64,000 nt of DNA, from assembly GCF_002532045.1 (NCBI RefSeq), contig NZ_NWTG01000012.1, positions 124,001-188,000 of the forward strand, read 5' to 3'. The notes beneath the pieces are model-generated. The model searched no databases. It saw only the letters and a list, made by a program, of their open reading frames with translations, and was not told where the DNA came from. Positions 1 to 8,723 of this stretch are shown here, piece after piece (within the stretch, counting starts at the first letter, position 1; every line of letters starts with the position of its first letter). Made by a program: the position numbers and the translations under genes. The stretch is from Bradyrhizobium sp. C9. GTDB taxonomy: Bacteria > Pseudomonadota > Alphaproteobacteria > Rhizobiales > Xanthobacteraceae.

Positions 1-78
1 CTTAAAAGTTGGGCCCGGGGGAACGTCTGTGGCGGCGGCGCGTTGCTGTGCATCATTCGTGCGCAGAAGGCCCCCTCC

Positions 79-354
79 ATGACAGTCAACGCGGCAATAC
101 TGATGGCGGCTTTGGTGCTATCGGGAACCGTGTTGGCGCAGAGCTCCGGTCCGTCGGCCGGCTCGGCGGGAGCCGGGCAGGCAGCCAACGTCACCACCGG
201 CCAGGCGATCAACACCGGCAAGCAGACCGGTGACGCCGGCCCGCCGACTGCGAAGGCCGCGCACCCGGCGAAGCCAGGGGATGTCACGGCCGGCAACACG
301 GTCGGCGCCAGCCGTCCGCAAAAGCCTGACCGACGCCTCGAGCATTATCCGTAG
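79..354 (+). CDS. small secreted protein, unknown function
   Basis: A 91-residue product with a clear N-terminal signal peptide (about residues 1-21, hydrophobic run ending VLAQSS). The mature part is short, hydrophilic and rich in Ala, Gly, Thr, Pro and Lys, with no cysteine and no recognisable domain. I chose the ATG at 79 because it places the signal peptide at the N-terminus; an in-frame TTG at 43 would add 12 residues ahead of it. Small exported low-complexity proteins of this sort are common in Bradyrhizobium. It is probably periplasmic; no function is assigned. Confidence 0.6.
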   Translation: MTVNAAILMAALVLSGTVLAQSSGPSAGSAGAGQAANVTTGQAINTGKQTGDAGPPTAKAAHPAKPGDVTAGNTVGASRPQKPDRRLEHYP

Positions 355-444
355 GCTGGCTCCACCCATCCTGCTGTACGGCACAGCAAAAGCCGGCGGG
401 CCTGAATGATCACGCCGGCTTGATCAAGAAGATCGTTGGTTCGC

Positions 445-990
445 TCAGTAAACCAGGCCAGTGCCCGGGGGCTTCTCCAGCGCGGCGGCGAGCGAGCGAT
501 ATTCGTCGCTGCTGGTGCCGGCGAGCTGGGCGATGCGGTTCAGGTGGTATTGCGCCTGATCGCGGTTGCCCTGTTCGACCTGCCAGAGGCCGTAATACTG
601 CCAGGTGCGCACATGGGCCGGGTCGGCCTTCAGCGCGCGCTCGTACCAGATCTGCGAAACCTTGTAGTCGCCGAGCTTGCGATAGGAATAGCCGATCAGG
701 TTGGCGACGTCGGCACGGTCATCCTGGCCGAGCGCCTTCAACTGCTCGATCGCGGCGGTATAGTCGTGCTTGTCGTAGATGGTGGCATAGGCGGCGTGAT
801 AGCCGGCCAGGAACTTCTGATCATCGATCGCCGAGCTCTTGTCCTTCTTCGCCTTCTTGCCCTTGCTGCCGCTGTCGGAAGCCGGCGGAGAGGGATTGTC
901 GCCGCCTGCGGCGTAGGCCGAGATGACCGGCCCGGCGGCGAGCGTCATCGAGAGCACTGCGAGGCCCAAAATCTTCGTCGTCCTGCTCAT
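445..990 (-). CDS. exported TPR-repeat protein
   Basis: A 181-residue protein. Residues 1-27 form a signal peptide, followed by a Lys/Ser-rich linker and then two to three tetratricopeptide-like helical repeats (for example ANLIGYSYRKLGDY and WYERALKADPAHVRTWQYYG). TPR proteins act as protein-protein scaffolds; here the site would be the periplasm. The ATG at 990 is preceded by an AGGAGC ribosome site and starts exactly at the signal peptide, so the reading frame upstream of it is non-coding extension. The partner is unknown. Confidence 0.8.
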   Translation of the reverse strand: MSRTTKILGLAVLSMTLAAGPVISAYAAGGDNPSPPASDSGSKGKKAKKDKSSAIDDQKFLAGYHAAYATIYDKHDYTAAIEQLKALGQDDRADVANLIGYSYRKLGDYKVSQIWYERALKADPAHVRTWQYYGLWQVEQGNRDQAQYHLNRIAQLAGTSSDEYRSLAAALEKPPGTGLVY

Positions 991-1275
991 TCCTGGTTGC
1001 TCCTGATCGTTCCTGATCGTGCTCGGTAATCCTACACCCGAGCCTGCTGACTTGAACACCCGAGGGTGCAGAACATTCCCGGCCGACGCCACGATTGCGT
1101 GATTCCCGCGATCGGCGGCAGGGGCGGCCAACATGACCAAGATGTCATTCACATGAATGAATTCCGTCCATGTCCTTCAGAACGGGTTCAGTGCGCGGCC
1201 CATAAGGTCACGTGCATTGATCGGTGAGGCCGACCATCCGGCCGGAGACCTCTCGATCCCGCAGAGGAGACCACC

Positions 1276-1596
1276 ATGCTGAAGACCATTTCCGCCGCGC
1301 TGCTCGCCATCTCCGTGATCGCAGCGCCCGCGCTCGCCGCTGAGGCCGGCAAGACTGCAACCCCGGCGCCGACGACCACGACCGCCCCGGCGACCAAGGC
1401 CGCCCCCGTCATCAAGAGCGAGCAGCTGCCGTCGAAGGTGCGCAACGCCAACGCCAAGATGCACCACAAGCACTATCGCCATCACCGCCACCACAAGCAC
1501 ATGGGCATGCTGAAGGTGAAGGCGCCGAAGCACGCGACCAGGCACGTCCACGCCAAGGTCGCCACCAAGCACGTCGTGCCGGCCAAGCGCGGCTGA
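1276..1596 (+). CDS. small secreted histidine-rich protein
   Basis: A 106-residue protein. Residues 1-22 are a signal peptide (ending ALAAE), residues 23-50 are a Thr/Ala/Pro-rich linker, and from about residue 62 there is a dense His/Lys cluster (HHKHYRHHRHHKH) followed by a Lys/His-rich basic tail. The composition suggests periplasmic metal or polyanion binding, but this is inference from composition alone. An AGGAGA ribosome site precedes the ATG. It stands alone, between the TPR gene on the other strand and the lipoprotein gene downstream. Confidence 0.7.
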   Translation: MLKTISAALLAISVIAAPALAAEAGKTATPAPTTTTAPATKAAPVIKSEQLPSKVRNANAKMHHKHYRHHRHHKHMGMLKVKAPKHATRHVHAKVATKHVVPAKRG

Positions 1597-1843
1597 TCAA
1601 GCGCGACTGAAGCTGATCCGAGGGGCGTCGTTCGATCCACATTGCCCCGCTACGCCCTCAGCGACAAAGGCAAAGCCTTTGCGCACGGATGCAGAACCGG
1701 CCCGTCCGTCCATTGCTTCCCCAATGGCGGCGGGCCGGAGTGCGTCCGGGCTTCGGTTGAGAGCCGGACGTTGCCGTTGCAGGCTCGAACAACCGAGTTG
1801 CGAATTCCCCGCCGGGCGGTTTATGAGACGCCACCGGGGACCC

Positions 1844-2284
1844 ATGAAACAGCTGACTTTGCGGACTTCATCAAGGCTGGCGGCGATCCTGCTGCTCTCG
1901 ATTCCGCTCGCCGGCTGCCTGACGAGCGATGACGGCGGCAGCTCAACCACCTTTACCGACGATCGCGGCGTCGCCAACCAGCCGTTCCCGGACCGGTACC
2001 GCGACCAGATCCTGGCCTTCATGCGGACCTATCTGAACAATCCGGTCGGGGTCCGCGAAGGCGGGATCGCCGAGCCGGTGCAGCGCACGGTCGGCGGCCG
2101 GCTGCGCTACGTGGTCTGCCTGCGCTACAGCGCAAGGGAGACCGACGGCAACTACCGCCCGGCCCGGGAACGCGGCGTCCTGTTCGTCGACGGCCGGCTC
2201 GACCGCATCCTCGACAATGCCGCCGAGGCCTGCGCCGGCGTGTCCTACGCGGCCTTTCCCGATCTGGAAAAGATGTCGCGCTGA
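1844..2284 (+). CDS. putative lipoprotein
   Basis: A 146-residue protein with a lipoprotein signal peptide: hydrophobic residues 12-22 followed by the lipobox LAGC with Cys25. The mature domain is conserved-looking (YLNNPVGVREGGIAEP, VVCLRYSARETDGNY, RGVLFVDGRLDRI) and has two further cysteines. I chose the ATG at 1844 because it has a GGGGA ribosome site at 1836 and gives a correctly placed lipobox; an upstream ATG at 1823 is possible. It is presumably anchored to the outer membrane facing the periplasm. Function unknown. Confidence 0.75.
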   Translation: MKQLTLRTSSRLAAILLLSIPLAGCLTSDDGGSSTTFTDDRGVANQPFPDRYRDQILAFMRTYLNNPVGVREGGIAEPVQRTVGGRLRYVVCLRYSARETDGNYRPARERGVLFVDGRLDRILDNAAEACAGVSYAAFPDLEKMSR

Positions 2285-2566
2285 CACGCGGCGGCTTGTC
2301 GCGGCAGCAAGCCCGAGCAGATTGTTAGCGAACTCCGATCACTTTTCGGGGAGCGCTGAACTTCACCTTAGCCGTTTGCGACTTACATACAGCCGAAATA
2401 CGGCCGCTTAACCGGTGAAAAAACCTTCCGTGCCAAGGAACCAACGGGCGTTGTTGCGACCCCGTCACAGCTCGGAAACATCACAGGTCAGGCATTGCCC
2501 CAAAGCAACCTAATTGACGTCACGTTGTTTGTCTTAACAGCGCAGCGTTCGTAACGGGGATCAAAG

Positions 2567-3283
2567 ATGAAGAAGTTTTTGCTCGGCACAGTCGCGCTGG
2601 CCGCCCTTGCGGGCCCGGCATTTGCGGCTGACATGCCGGCCCGCACCTATACCAAGGCACCGCCGCCCTATACCGCCCCGGCGCTCGTCTACAACTGGAC
2701 CGGTTTCTACATCGGCGGCCATGTCGGCGGCGCGTTCACCGACGGCACCAATCTGATGGGCAGCGACGCGCGCTTCATGGGCGGCGTGCAGGGCGGCTTC
2801 GACTATCAGTTCGCGCCCAACTGGGTGATGGGTATCGAGGCGCAGTACTCCTGGCTGCCGAGCTCCACGAACAACGGCCTGGTGTTCCCCGCCGGAACGG
2901 TCGTGACCGGCAATACCGACCAGCTCGGTTCGGTGACCGGTCGGCTCGGCTACACCTGGGGTCCGGCGCTGCTCTACGCCAAGGGCGGTTATGCCTGGCG
3001 TGACAACAACAACATCACGGCGTCGGTCGGCGGCGTGCCGGCGGCCTTCACCACCGATGGCGGCCACAAGGACGGCTACACGGTCGGCGCGGGCCTCGAA
3101 TACATGTTCGCCCCGAACTGGTCGGCGAAGGCCGAGTACCAGTACTACAATTTCGGCAAGACCACGTTCACCAGCGGTCCGGCCGACATTGTCGGCGCGA
3201 GCTTCCGGAACGACGAACATACCGTCAAGCTCGGGGTCAACTACCGCTTCGGTTGGGGCGGTCCGGTGGGCTCCCGCTACTGA
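2567..3283 (+). CDS. outer membrane beta-barrel protein, Omp25/RopB-like
   Basis: A 238-residue protein with signal peptide residues 1-20 (cleavage after PAFA). It then has the Pro-rich N-terminus and repeated alternating aromatic/Gly strands (NWTGFYIGGHVGGAF, GYTWGPALLYAKGGYAW, VGAGLEYMFAPNWSAKAEYQYYNFG, HTVKLGVNYRFGW) typical of the eight-stranded small porin family of Rhizobiales. It probably forms a structural or porin-like barrel in the outer membrane. A 282-base upstream region with a TTGACG box at 2514 separates it from the lipoprotein gene, and a strong terminator follows at 3309. Monocistronic. Confidence 0.92.
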   Translation: MKKFLLGTVALAALAGPAFAADMPARTYTKAPPPYTAPALVYNWTGFYIGGHVGGAFTDGTNLMGSDARFMGGVQGGFDYQFAPNWVMGIEAQYSWLPSSTNNGLVFPAGTVVTGNTDQLGSVTGRLGYTWGPALLYAKGGYAWRDNNNITASVGGVPAAFTTDGGHKDGYTVGAGLEYMFAPNWSAKAEYQYYNFGKTTFTSGPADIVGASFRNDEHTVKLGVNYRFGWGGPVGSRY

Positions 3284-3308
3284 TCGCGTTTTCGCATCGT
3301 CTAGATCG

Positions 3309-3338
3309 AAAGGCCGACCTTCGGGTCGGCCTTTTTTG
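3309..3338 (+). terminator. Rho-independent terminator of the porin gene
   Basis: A perfect stem AAGGCCGACC / GGGTCGGCCTT with a three-base loop, followed by a run of six T, begins 26 bases after the porin stop codon. It should end the porin transcript. Confidence 0.92.
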
Positions 3339-3469
3339 TTGGCCTGACGCTTGCTTGTTCAGCCGATATTCACGCCTGATCGTGCAATGCAAAAAATAAT
3401 TCCTGCATTGCACGGAACTTTCATCGTGATGCGCTATTGTGGGATCGCCGGGCTGGTGGACAAACAAAC

Positions 3470-3709
3470 ATGCGTAGTCTTGCGTTAGGGCTGATCATCT
3501 CTGCGGTCTCTGTGCCGTGCTTTGCCCAGACCATCCTCAAATCCGAACCCTTGGCGCTTGCGCCCTACGAGGTCGTCTTCGTGCAGGACGCCTCCTGTAT
3601 GGCCGGCAAGGTGCTCAAGGTGACCGGGTCGATCCGCGGTCTGCATCGGCGGAAGATCTGCGTGTCGCTCGCCGCCGAACAGGCGTCGCTGGCGACGGCG
3701 ACGCCGTAG
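3470..3709 (+). CDS. small secreted protein, unknown function
   Basis: A 79-residue protein. Residues 1-19 are a signal peptide ending CFAQ. The mature part contains APYEVVFVQDASCMAGKVLKVTGSIRG, with two cysteines in total. The same kind of PYEVV...C..GKVLKVTG pattern occurs in small exported Bradyrhizobium proteins of unknown function (recollection of family pattern, not a search). The ATG at 3470 starts at the signal peptide; an in-frame codon at 3437 would add 11 charged residues and is unlikely. Confidence 0.65.
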   Translation: MRSLALGLIISAVSVPCFAQTILKSEPLALAPYEVVFVQDASCMAGKVLKVTGSIRGLHRRKICVSLAAEQASLATATP

Positions 3710-3787
3710 GGGCAGTACGACGGCCGCATCGGCATCCGGTCCGCCCATGCGCACCGGACGATCCGCTGTCCCTCGGTTCAACGTCCT

Positions 3788-4039
3788 TCAGTTCAACCGA
3801 GGCTCGAGACGCGCTTCGCGATCGGCATCGGCCTTGTTCTTGACCGGGTCCTCGTTCGGCTCGAGCTGGCAGGGCCGGATCTCATAGTCATTGTCCAGCA
3901 CCGGGCGCGGCGAGGCCTTCTCCTCCTCGGAAACGGTATCCACCACCAGGCCCGATTTCCGGGCAAGCTTCCAGACGTCGGCCTCGGTCGGATACGCCTT
4001 GCTCAGCTTGGCGTCTTGATAGAACAGCGCGTACGGCAT
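3788..4039 (-). CDS. small conserved hypothetical protein
   Basis: An 83-residue soluble protein, strongly charged. It begins MPYALFYQDAKLSKAYPTEADVWKLARKSGLV and ends in an acidic then basic tail. The ATG at 4039 has a GGGGAAA ribosome site 6-8 bases upstream. The pattern of a short beta strand with a following residue ladder (ALFY...KAYPTEADVWKLA) looks like a small alpha/beta domain. No catalytic motif, signal peptide or membrane segment is seen. Confidence 0.65.
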   Translation of the reverse strand: MPYALFYQDAKLSKAYPTEADVWKLARKSGLVVDTVSEEEKASPRPVLDNDYEIRPCQLEPNEDPVKNKADADREARLEPRLN

Positions 4040-4254
4040 TCGTCGTTTCCCCAAACAACCGACGACAACGCCAAGGGCCGTTCCGGGTTTCACGCCAGAT
4101 CGCCGTTCCGATCACGGAACCGTGAACGAGGATCCGCGGCAAGCATCTGAAAACATGAGTCATTTCGGACCTTTCGCTGGTGGAGCCTGAGTCCTTAATG
4201 AGCGGTAAACCCCGGAAAAAAGAATCCCCGGGACTCCCCGGGTAGAATCGCCGG

Positions 4255-4374
4255 ATGCTCCGAGCCATGAGAGCGATCCACCAGCCCCCCTACGAACGCG
4301 TGCATCTCGCGCTTGCGGTTGCGCTGCTCGCAGCCTGCGCCGCCAACGTGGCGCTGGTCTGGTCGTGGCTTTAG
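4255..4374 (+). CDS. possible 39-residue single-pass membrane protein
   Basis: A short frame opening with ATG at 4255 (or a second ATG at 4267). It encodes a hydrophilic start and then one strongly hydrophobic segment (HLALAVALLAACAANVALVWSWL) reaching the C-terminus, compatible with a single membrane helix. The ribosome site is weak (CCGG). Support is only the hydrophobic pattern and the absence of another gene here; it could be chance. Confidence 0.35.
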   Translation: MLRAMRAIHQPPYERVHLALAVALLAACAANVALVWSWL

Positions 4375-4559
4375 GGAAAATCTGGCTCCAGGCAATAATT
4401 TAGCCCCAGCCGAAATCTGTATGTAGCGGCCCACGCGAAAACGCCGTAGCCGCGCGACGCCGGCATCGATTGACGAGCCAGCCATTCCTTCCATCATTGC
4501 CGCAGAACAGGTGCCCGCTGCGGCTTGCGCGGATGGGCCGCCATCGGGGTGGAGCTGAC

Positions 4560-4928
4560 ATGATCGAGATGCTGAAGGAACGGGTCAATTGCGACGCCGG
4601 CCTGGTGCGGCGCGGCCGCTTTCTGACAACGACATTCCTGCTCGAGATCGGCAAGGCCGCCTGGCTGATCGCGATCCATGAGGGCCGCATCGTCGCGGTG
4701 ACCAAGGGCCCGTTCGTGATGCCGTCGTCGTCGTTTGCGCTGCGCACCTCGGACGAGGAATGGGACCGGTTCTGCGAACAGCGGCCGCCGCCGGGCTCGA
4801 ACGACCTGATGGCGCTGATCAAGCGCCGCGTGCTGAAGGCCGAGGGCGAGCTGCAGATCTTCATGGCGAACCTGCGCTACTTCAAGGAGGCGCTCGGCAA
4901 GCTGCGCCGCGAGGGAGCGGCCGCATGA
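4560..4928 (+). CDS. conserved hypothetical protein, coupled to a hydrolase
   Basis: A 122-residue soluble protein that begins MIEMLKERVNCDAGLVRRGRF. It contains an alternating strand region (FLLEIGKAAWLIAIHEGRIVAVTKGPFVMPSSSFALRTSDEEWDRF) reminiscent of a SCP2-like lipid-binding fold, and a helical C-terminus. The ATG at 4560 has GGTGGAG just upstream. Its stop overlaps the start of the alpha/beta hydrolase gene (ATGA at 4925), so the two are translationally coupled and likely work on the same compound. The SCP2 resemblance is a weak inference. Confidence 0.7.
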   Translation: MIEMLKERVNCDAGLVRRGRFLTTTFLLEIGKAAWLIAIHEGRIVAVTKGPFVMPSSSFALRTSDEEWDRFCEQRPPPGSNDLMALIKRRVLKAEGELQIFMANLRYFKEALGKLRREGAAA

Positions 4929-5773
4929 GCGCCAAGTTCGAGCCGATCATCGGCCGTTACATGCAGCTCGAGCTGTCGGGCCGGGCGCACCGCGTCTATG
5001 TCGAGGAGGCGGGCGAGGGCACGCCGCTGCTCTGCCTGCACACCGCAGGCGCCGACGGGCGGCAATATCGCGGCCTGATGAACGATGTCAGCGTCACGCG
5101 CAACCATCGCGTCATTGCCTTCGACATGCCCTGGCACGGCAAGTCGTCGCCGCCCGAGGGCTGGCACGATGAGGAGTACCAGCTCACCTCGGCGCAATAC
5201 ACGGCGATGATCCTGACCGTGATGGAGGCGCTCGACCTCGACAGGCCTATCGTAATCGGCTGCTCGATCGGCGGCCGGATCGCGCTGCATCTCGCGCTCG
5301 AACATCCCGAACGCTTCCGCGCGATCATCGGCCTGCAGGCCGGCGCGCATGTCGATCCGTATTACGACCTGAATTTCCTGCACCGGCCGGACGTGCATGG
5401 CGGCGAGGTCGCGGCCGCGATCGTCTCGGGCCTGGTCGGGCCCGACGCGCCGGACAAAGAGCGGTGGGAGACGCTGTGGCACTACATGCAAAGCGGGCCC
5501 GGCGTGTTCAAAGGCGACCTCTATTTCTACAAGATCGACGGCGATATCCGCGCCCGCATCGCCGAGATCGACACCAGACGCTGCCCGCTGTTCCTGCTGT
5601 CGGGCGAGTACGATTATTCCTGCACGCCGGAGGAGACGCTGGCGGTGGCGAACAGCATTGCCGGCAGCGAGGCCACCATCATGAAAGGCCTCGGGCATTT
5701 CCCGATGAGCGAGAACCCAGGCGAGTTCGCAACGTATCTGCTGCCGGTGTTGGAGAAGATCAGCGGCGGGTAG
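4925..5773 (+). CDS. alpha/beta hydrolase
   Basis: A 282-residue alpha/beta-hydrolase-fold enzyme. Visible elements: the oxyanion region LLCLHTAGADGRQY, the strand VIAFDMPWHGKS, the nucleophile elbow GCSIGG (Ser), the acid in LLSGEYDYSCTPE, and the catalytic His in KGLGHFPMSENP. Length matches the family. The start ATG overlaps the upstream gene by four bases. The substrate is unknown; the coupling suggests the 122-residue protein binds or presents it. Cytoplasmic; no signal peptide. Confidence 0.88.
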   Translation: MSAKFEPIIGRYMQLELSGRAHRVYVEEAGEGTPLLCLHTAGADGRQYRGLMNDVSVTRNHRVIAFDMPWHGKSSPPEGWHDEEYQLTSAQYTAMILTVMEALDLDRPIVIGCSIGGRIALHLALEHPERFRAIIGLQAGAHVDPYYDLNFLHRPDVHGGEVAAAIVSGLVGPDAPDKERWETLWHYMQSGPGVFKGDLYFYKIDGDIRARIAEIDTRRCPLFLLSGEYDYSCTPEETLAVANSIAGSEATIMKGLGHFPMSENPGEFATYLLPVLEKISGG

Positions 5774-5784
5774 CCCGCGGTGGC

Positions 5785-5832
5785 TTCACCTCGCCCTAAC
5801 CCTCTCCCCGTCAGAACGGGGAGGGGGAGCGT
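5785..5832. repeat. dispersed intergenic C/G-rich inverted repeat
   Basis: Sequence of the form CTCGCCCTAACCCTCTCCCC, a short spacer, then the complementary GGGGAGGGGGAGC. This short palindromic type is scattered between genes in Bradyrhizobium and relatives; a related copy lies at 26961-26988 in this window. It may act as a weak transcription terminator for the hydrolase gene. Confidence 0.6.
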
Positions 5833-5955
5833 AGTGCGCTCGCGGCAGCTGTTCGACGTAATCTCACCGCGCCCTAACGGCCCTCGACCTCGAGCGCTGC
5901 GGTATGACAGACTGCGTTTCGTCATCGTCACCAAAAGATTGCGCGGGAGGTCCCC

Positions 5956-7113
5956 ATGCTTCCGAAGGCTGAAGCGGCATATTTCGCGATTGCCGACATT
6001 TCCGGCTACACCAATTTCCTCGCGGCGGTCGAACTCGACCATGCGCAGGATATCATCGCCGATTTCATGGACGTGGTGGTGAAAGGGCTGCGCCCGCCAT
6101 TTCGCCTCGCCAAATTCGAGGGTGACGCAGCGTTCGTCTACTCGACCGGGGCAATCGACGGCTCGCTGCTGCAGGACGCGATCGAGGGCGCCTATCTCAA
6201 ATTCCGCCGGCGGCTGCGCGACGTTCGCCAGGCCTCGACCTGCGAGTGCAAGGCCTGCGTCGCGATGGGCGATCTCGATTTCAAGTTCGTCGTCCATCAT
6301 GGCGAGATGGTGAAGCAGAAGATGGGCGGCAGGGAGGAACTCGCCGGGCGCGACGTCATTCTGGTCCACCGGCTGCTGAAGAACACGGTGGGCGAGAAGC
6401 TCGACGGTCGGGCCTACGCGCTCTACAGCGACGCGGCGATCCGCGCCATGGGCGTCGATCCGGTGGCGCAAGGTCTCGTCCCGCATCAGGAGACCATCGA
6501 CATCATCGGCGATGTGACGCTGTGGGTGCGCGATCTCGAAGCGGCGTGGCAGCACGACGACGCGCAAACGCGGATGGAGGTGACGCGCGAAGACGCCTAC
6601 GCGATCCTGGAGTTCGACATCGCCGCGCCGCGGCAAGCGGTGTGGGAGTTTATCACCGTGCCCGGGCAATGGCGGAAATGGTGGGACGCCGACGACATCA
6701 TCGAGGAGTCAGGCAAGGGGCGACGCGGTGTCGGCACCAAAAACCATTGCGCGCACGGCAACCATACCAACGTCGAGGAAACGCTCGACTGGCGTCCGGA
6801 CGATTATTTCACGGTCGGGATCACGCTGCCGGTGCCCGGAGCGCCGCGCATCATCATGACCCGCGCCGTTCTCGACGGCCCGGACGGAACGTCCCGTTTC
6901 GAGCTGCGGATCGCCAAGCCGAAGCCGAAGGACAGGGCGTTCCTCGATGGTGCCGCCGCCAAATTCGCCGAGCGCATGACCCAGGCGATAACAGGCTTGC
7001 GAGCGATGCTGGAAGACAAGCAGCCTGCCGATGATGCCATGGAAGAGCCGATGCTGATGCGATCGAGCGGACGCTTCCTGACCGAGCCGGTGAAATCGGG
7101 CGCGCGGGGCTGA
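5956..7113 (+). CDS. DUF2652 cyclase-like domain fused to SRPBCC domain
   Basis: A 385-residue two-domain protein. Residues 1-200 (FAIADISGYTNFL, LAKFEGDAAFVY, then a CxCxxC motif) match the DUF2652 group, which resembles class III nucleotide cyclases in its opening strand and metal-site region. Residues 215-350 (YAILEFDIAAPRQAVWEFITVPGQWRKWWDAD, then strands ending in a long helix) fit the START/SRPBCC hydrophobic-ligand fold. The combination suggests ligand-dependent control of the N-terminal domain. Catalysis by the DUF2652 domain is unproven. It follows the repeat element and appears to be transcribed alone. Confidence 0.8.
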   Translation: MLPKAEAAYFAIADISGYTNFLAAVELDHAQDIIADFMDVVVKGLRPPFRLAKFEGDAAFVYSTGAIDGSLLQDAIEGAYLKFRRRLRDVRQASTCECKACVAMGDLDFKFVVHHGEMVKQKMGGREELAGRDVILVHRLLKNTVGEKLDGRAYALYSDAAIRAMGVDPVAQGLVPHQETIDIIGDVTLWVRDLEAAWQHDDAQTRMEVTREDAYAILEFDIAAPRQAVWEFITVPGQWRKWWDADDIIEESGKGRRGVGTKNHCAHGNHTNVEETLDWRPDDYFTVGITLPVPGAPRIIMTRAVLDGPDGTSRFELRIAKPKPKDRAFLDGAAAKFAERMTQAITGLRAMLEDKQPADDAMEEPMLMRSSGRFLTEPVKSGARG

Positions 7114-7148
7114 AGCTCGGCGAGCGGCCAGAGCTTGGAGAGCGCCGG

Positions 7149-7712
7149 TTACTTGCCGGAGCGCGGCAGCTCGCTGTGGTCGCGGATCGCGGCGCGGACC
7201 TTGGCCATGGTCGTCGTGCAATATTCCTCGCGCTCCTTGAGGAAGCGCTGCTGCTGCGCGCGGAAGTTGGCAACGCGCTCCCGGACCTCGGATCCGAAGT
7301 CGCCGCTGATGTCGAGCTTGGTGAATTGCGGCGGCTGCGCCGGTGGCGGCGGGACTTCCACGACGGTCACCGTCAAGGGCGCGGGGGGCAGGCCTTCGAG
7401 CACGGTCGGCACCGGAAGCGGCGGCGGCATGACCACCCTTGGGGCCTCGGCCGCCGGCTTGATCTCCAGGGCGGGCCTTGCCTCCGAAGCGGGCTTTGTC
7501 TCAAAGGCGGGCTTCGCCTCAAGGGCCGGCTTCGCCTCAAGGCCTGCCTCGACCACGGCCGCCGCGGTGGTGGGCAGCGGGGCAGGTGCTGGCGGTACGG
7601 CGGTCCGCTGGGCAGCCGCAGGCAACTCGGCGTCGGGCAGCTTGCCCTTCACCGACTGTACGAAAGCCATTGTCTGCGCGATCAGGAGATCGCGTTCCTT
7701 CATCCACTTCAT
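7149..7712 (-). CDS. hypothetical protein with Ala/Pro/Lys-rich repeats
   Basis: A 187-residue protein. The N-terminal helix (MKWMKERDLLIAQTMAFVQSVKGKLPD) and the C-terminal helical segment (FGSEVRERVANFRAQQQRFLKEREEYCTTTMAKVRAAI) flank a low-complexity middle. That middle has five to six degenerate copies of an EAKPALEAKPAF-type hexamer (about residues 56-85), then a Pro-rich stretch. No signal peptide. The repeat region probably forms an extended spacer. Function unknown. Confidence 0.6.
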   Translation of the reverse strand: MKWMKERDLLIAQTMAFVQSVKGKLPDAELPAAAQRTAVPPAPAPLPTTAAAVVEAGLEAKPALEAKPAFETKPASEARPALEIKPAAEAPRVVMPPPLPVPTVLEGLPPAPLTVTVVEVPPPPAQPPQFTKLDISGDFGSEVRERVANFRAQQQRFLKEREEYCTTTMAKVRAAIRDHSELPRSGK

Positions 7713-7845
7713 GGCGCACCTTGAGCGCGCGGATTGCAGCAGAGCAACCCGGGGGAATCAAGCTCTCGCCACCATGATGGTTGACGAAGACGCCTGTTTT
7801 GCAGGCACGGTGACAAAATTGTGACGTGCCTGCGCACGAGCACGG

Positions 7846-8064
7846 TCAGCGCTGGCGGGGATTGGTGTTCGGGACGAACGGGATACCGACGATCCGGACC
7901 GGTGTCTGGCTCGGTGCCGGCGCCTGATTCGCGGCCGGCCGAGGCGCGGCGCTGGCCGGCGCGGGCGCCGGATCGAGCAGGGCGACGATGCCGGCAGCGG
8001 CGACGCTGAGCAGCGTGAAGCTGCCCAGAAGCATCAAATCGTGGTTGGTCTCGCGCACCCTCAT
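7846..8064 (-). CDS. small membrane protein with Pro/Ala-rich tail
   Basis: A 72-residue protein. It has one transmembrane helix near the N-terminus (LMLLGSFTLLSVAAAGIVALL), then a Pro/Ala-rich extracytoplasmic tail ending VRIVGIPFVPNTNPRQR. The start is uncertain: ATG at 8064, or an in-frame TTG at 8100 adding 12 residues; neither has a strong ribosome site. Function unknown. Confidence 0.5.
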   Translation of the reverse strand: MRVRETNHDLMLLGSFTLLSVAAAGIVALLDPAPAPASAAPRPAANQAPAPSQTPVRIVGIPFVPNTNPRQR

Positions 8065-8268
8065 GGAGGGAAAATCGCGTGAGGGGGCATCATGTTCCAA
8101 ACAAATGCTAAGGCGCTTTCGCGCGGTCGGGTCCCGGCTTGAGAAAGTGGGTCGGGAGCGGCCGGGGGCCCAGAGCGTCCGGATTCAGAAGATAGGTCGG
8201 CCCAGCGGGATCAGGATCGCGACTGAACGTTCGGACCCGGCGCGGCGGCGTGAGCGGATCGGGCTGCC

Positions 8269-8448
8269 TTAGTGCGCTGCCGCCTGGGCAGGTGCCGGTT
8301 CGATGCTGCGGGCTTCGATCTGATCGGCGTAGCGGCCATACTCCTCGGCCATTTCGAGCAGCTTTTCTCGCACCACGGCGTCGGTGACCTGGCGGGCCAG
8401 CCGTCGTGCCTGATCGGATTGGAAGCGATAATGGGCTGTGTCGGACAT
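8269..8448 (-). CDS. small conserved hypothetical protein
   Basis: A 59-residue, largely helical protein (SDTAHYRFQSDQARRLARQVTDAVVREKLLEMAEEYGRYADQIE). The ATG at 8448 is preceded by GAGGAGCC. The pattern of a helical pair with a DP/VREKLLEMAEEYGRLA-type core is seen in many very small alphaproteobacterial proteins of unknown role. Cytoplasmic. Confidence 0.7.
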   Translation of the reverse strand: MSDTAHYRFQSDQARRLARQVTDAVVREKLLEMAEEYGRYADQIEARSIEPAPAQAAAH

Positions 8449-8534
8449 CGTAGGCTCCTCACACATGTGTAAGGGGCGTCCGGCAAAGGTTCATCAAGAC
8501 GTCATTGAAGGAAGGACGTCACTGAAGGCAGGCG

Positions 8535-8723
8535 CTATTGAAGGGTGCTGGGCCGATCGGTCACCGTGGCCGCGACCGGATGGCCGGCCTTGTCCTCGCG
8601 GACCTCGACCTCGAACCAACCCATCTCCTTCAGCTCGCGCGCCTTCTTCTCGGCCGCGTCTTCGCTGTCGCGCTTCAGCACGATTTGACTGGTGCCATCC
8701 CGGGCAAGGATCAAATAGGTCAT
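8535..8723 (-). CDS. small hypothetical protein
   Basis: A 62-residue protein beginning MTYLILARDGTSQIVLKRDSEDAAEKKARELKEMGWFEVEV. The predicted strand-helix-strand order resembles a tiny dsRBD-like or DUF-type alpha/beta unit. The ATG at 8723 follows a GGGAC sequence. Same orientation as the 59-residue gene downstream, but with a gap of 86 bases. Function unknown. Confidence 0.6.
   Translation of the reverse strand: MTYLILARDGTSQIVLKRDSEDAAEKKARELKEMGWFEVEVREDKAGHPVAATVTDRPSTLQ

Noticed and set aside
7441..7560. Tandem repeat array around GGGCTTTGTCTCAAAGGCGGGC
   Set aside because: It encodes the EAKPALEAKPAF-type protein repeat on the minus strand; a coding low-complexity region rather than a regulatory repeat.
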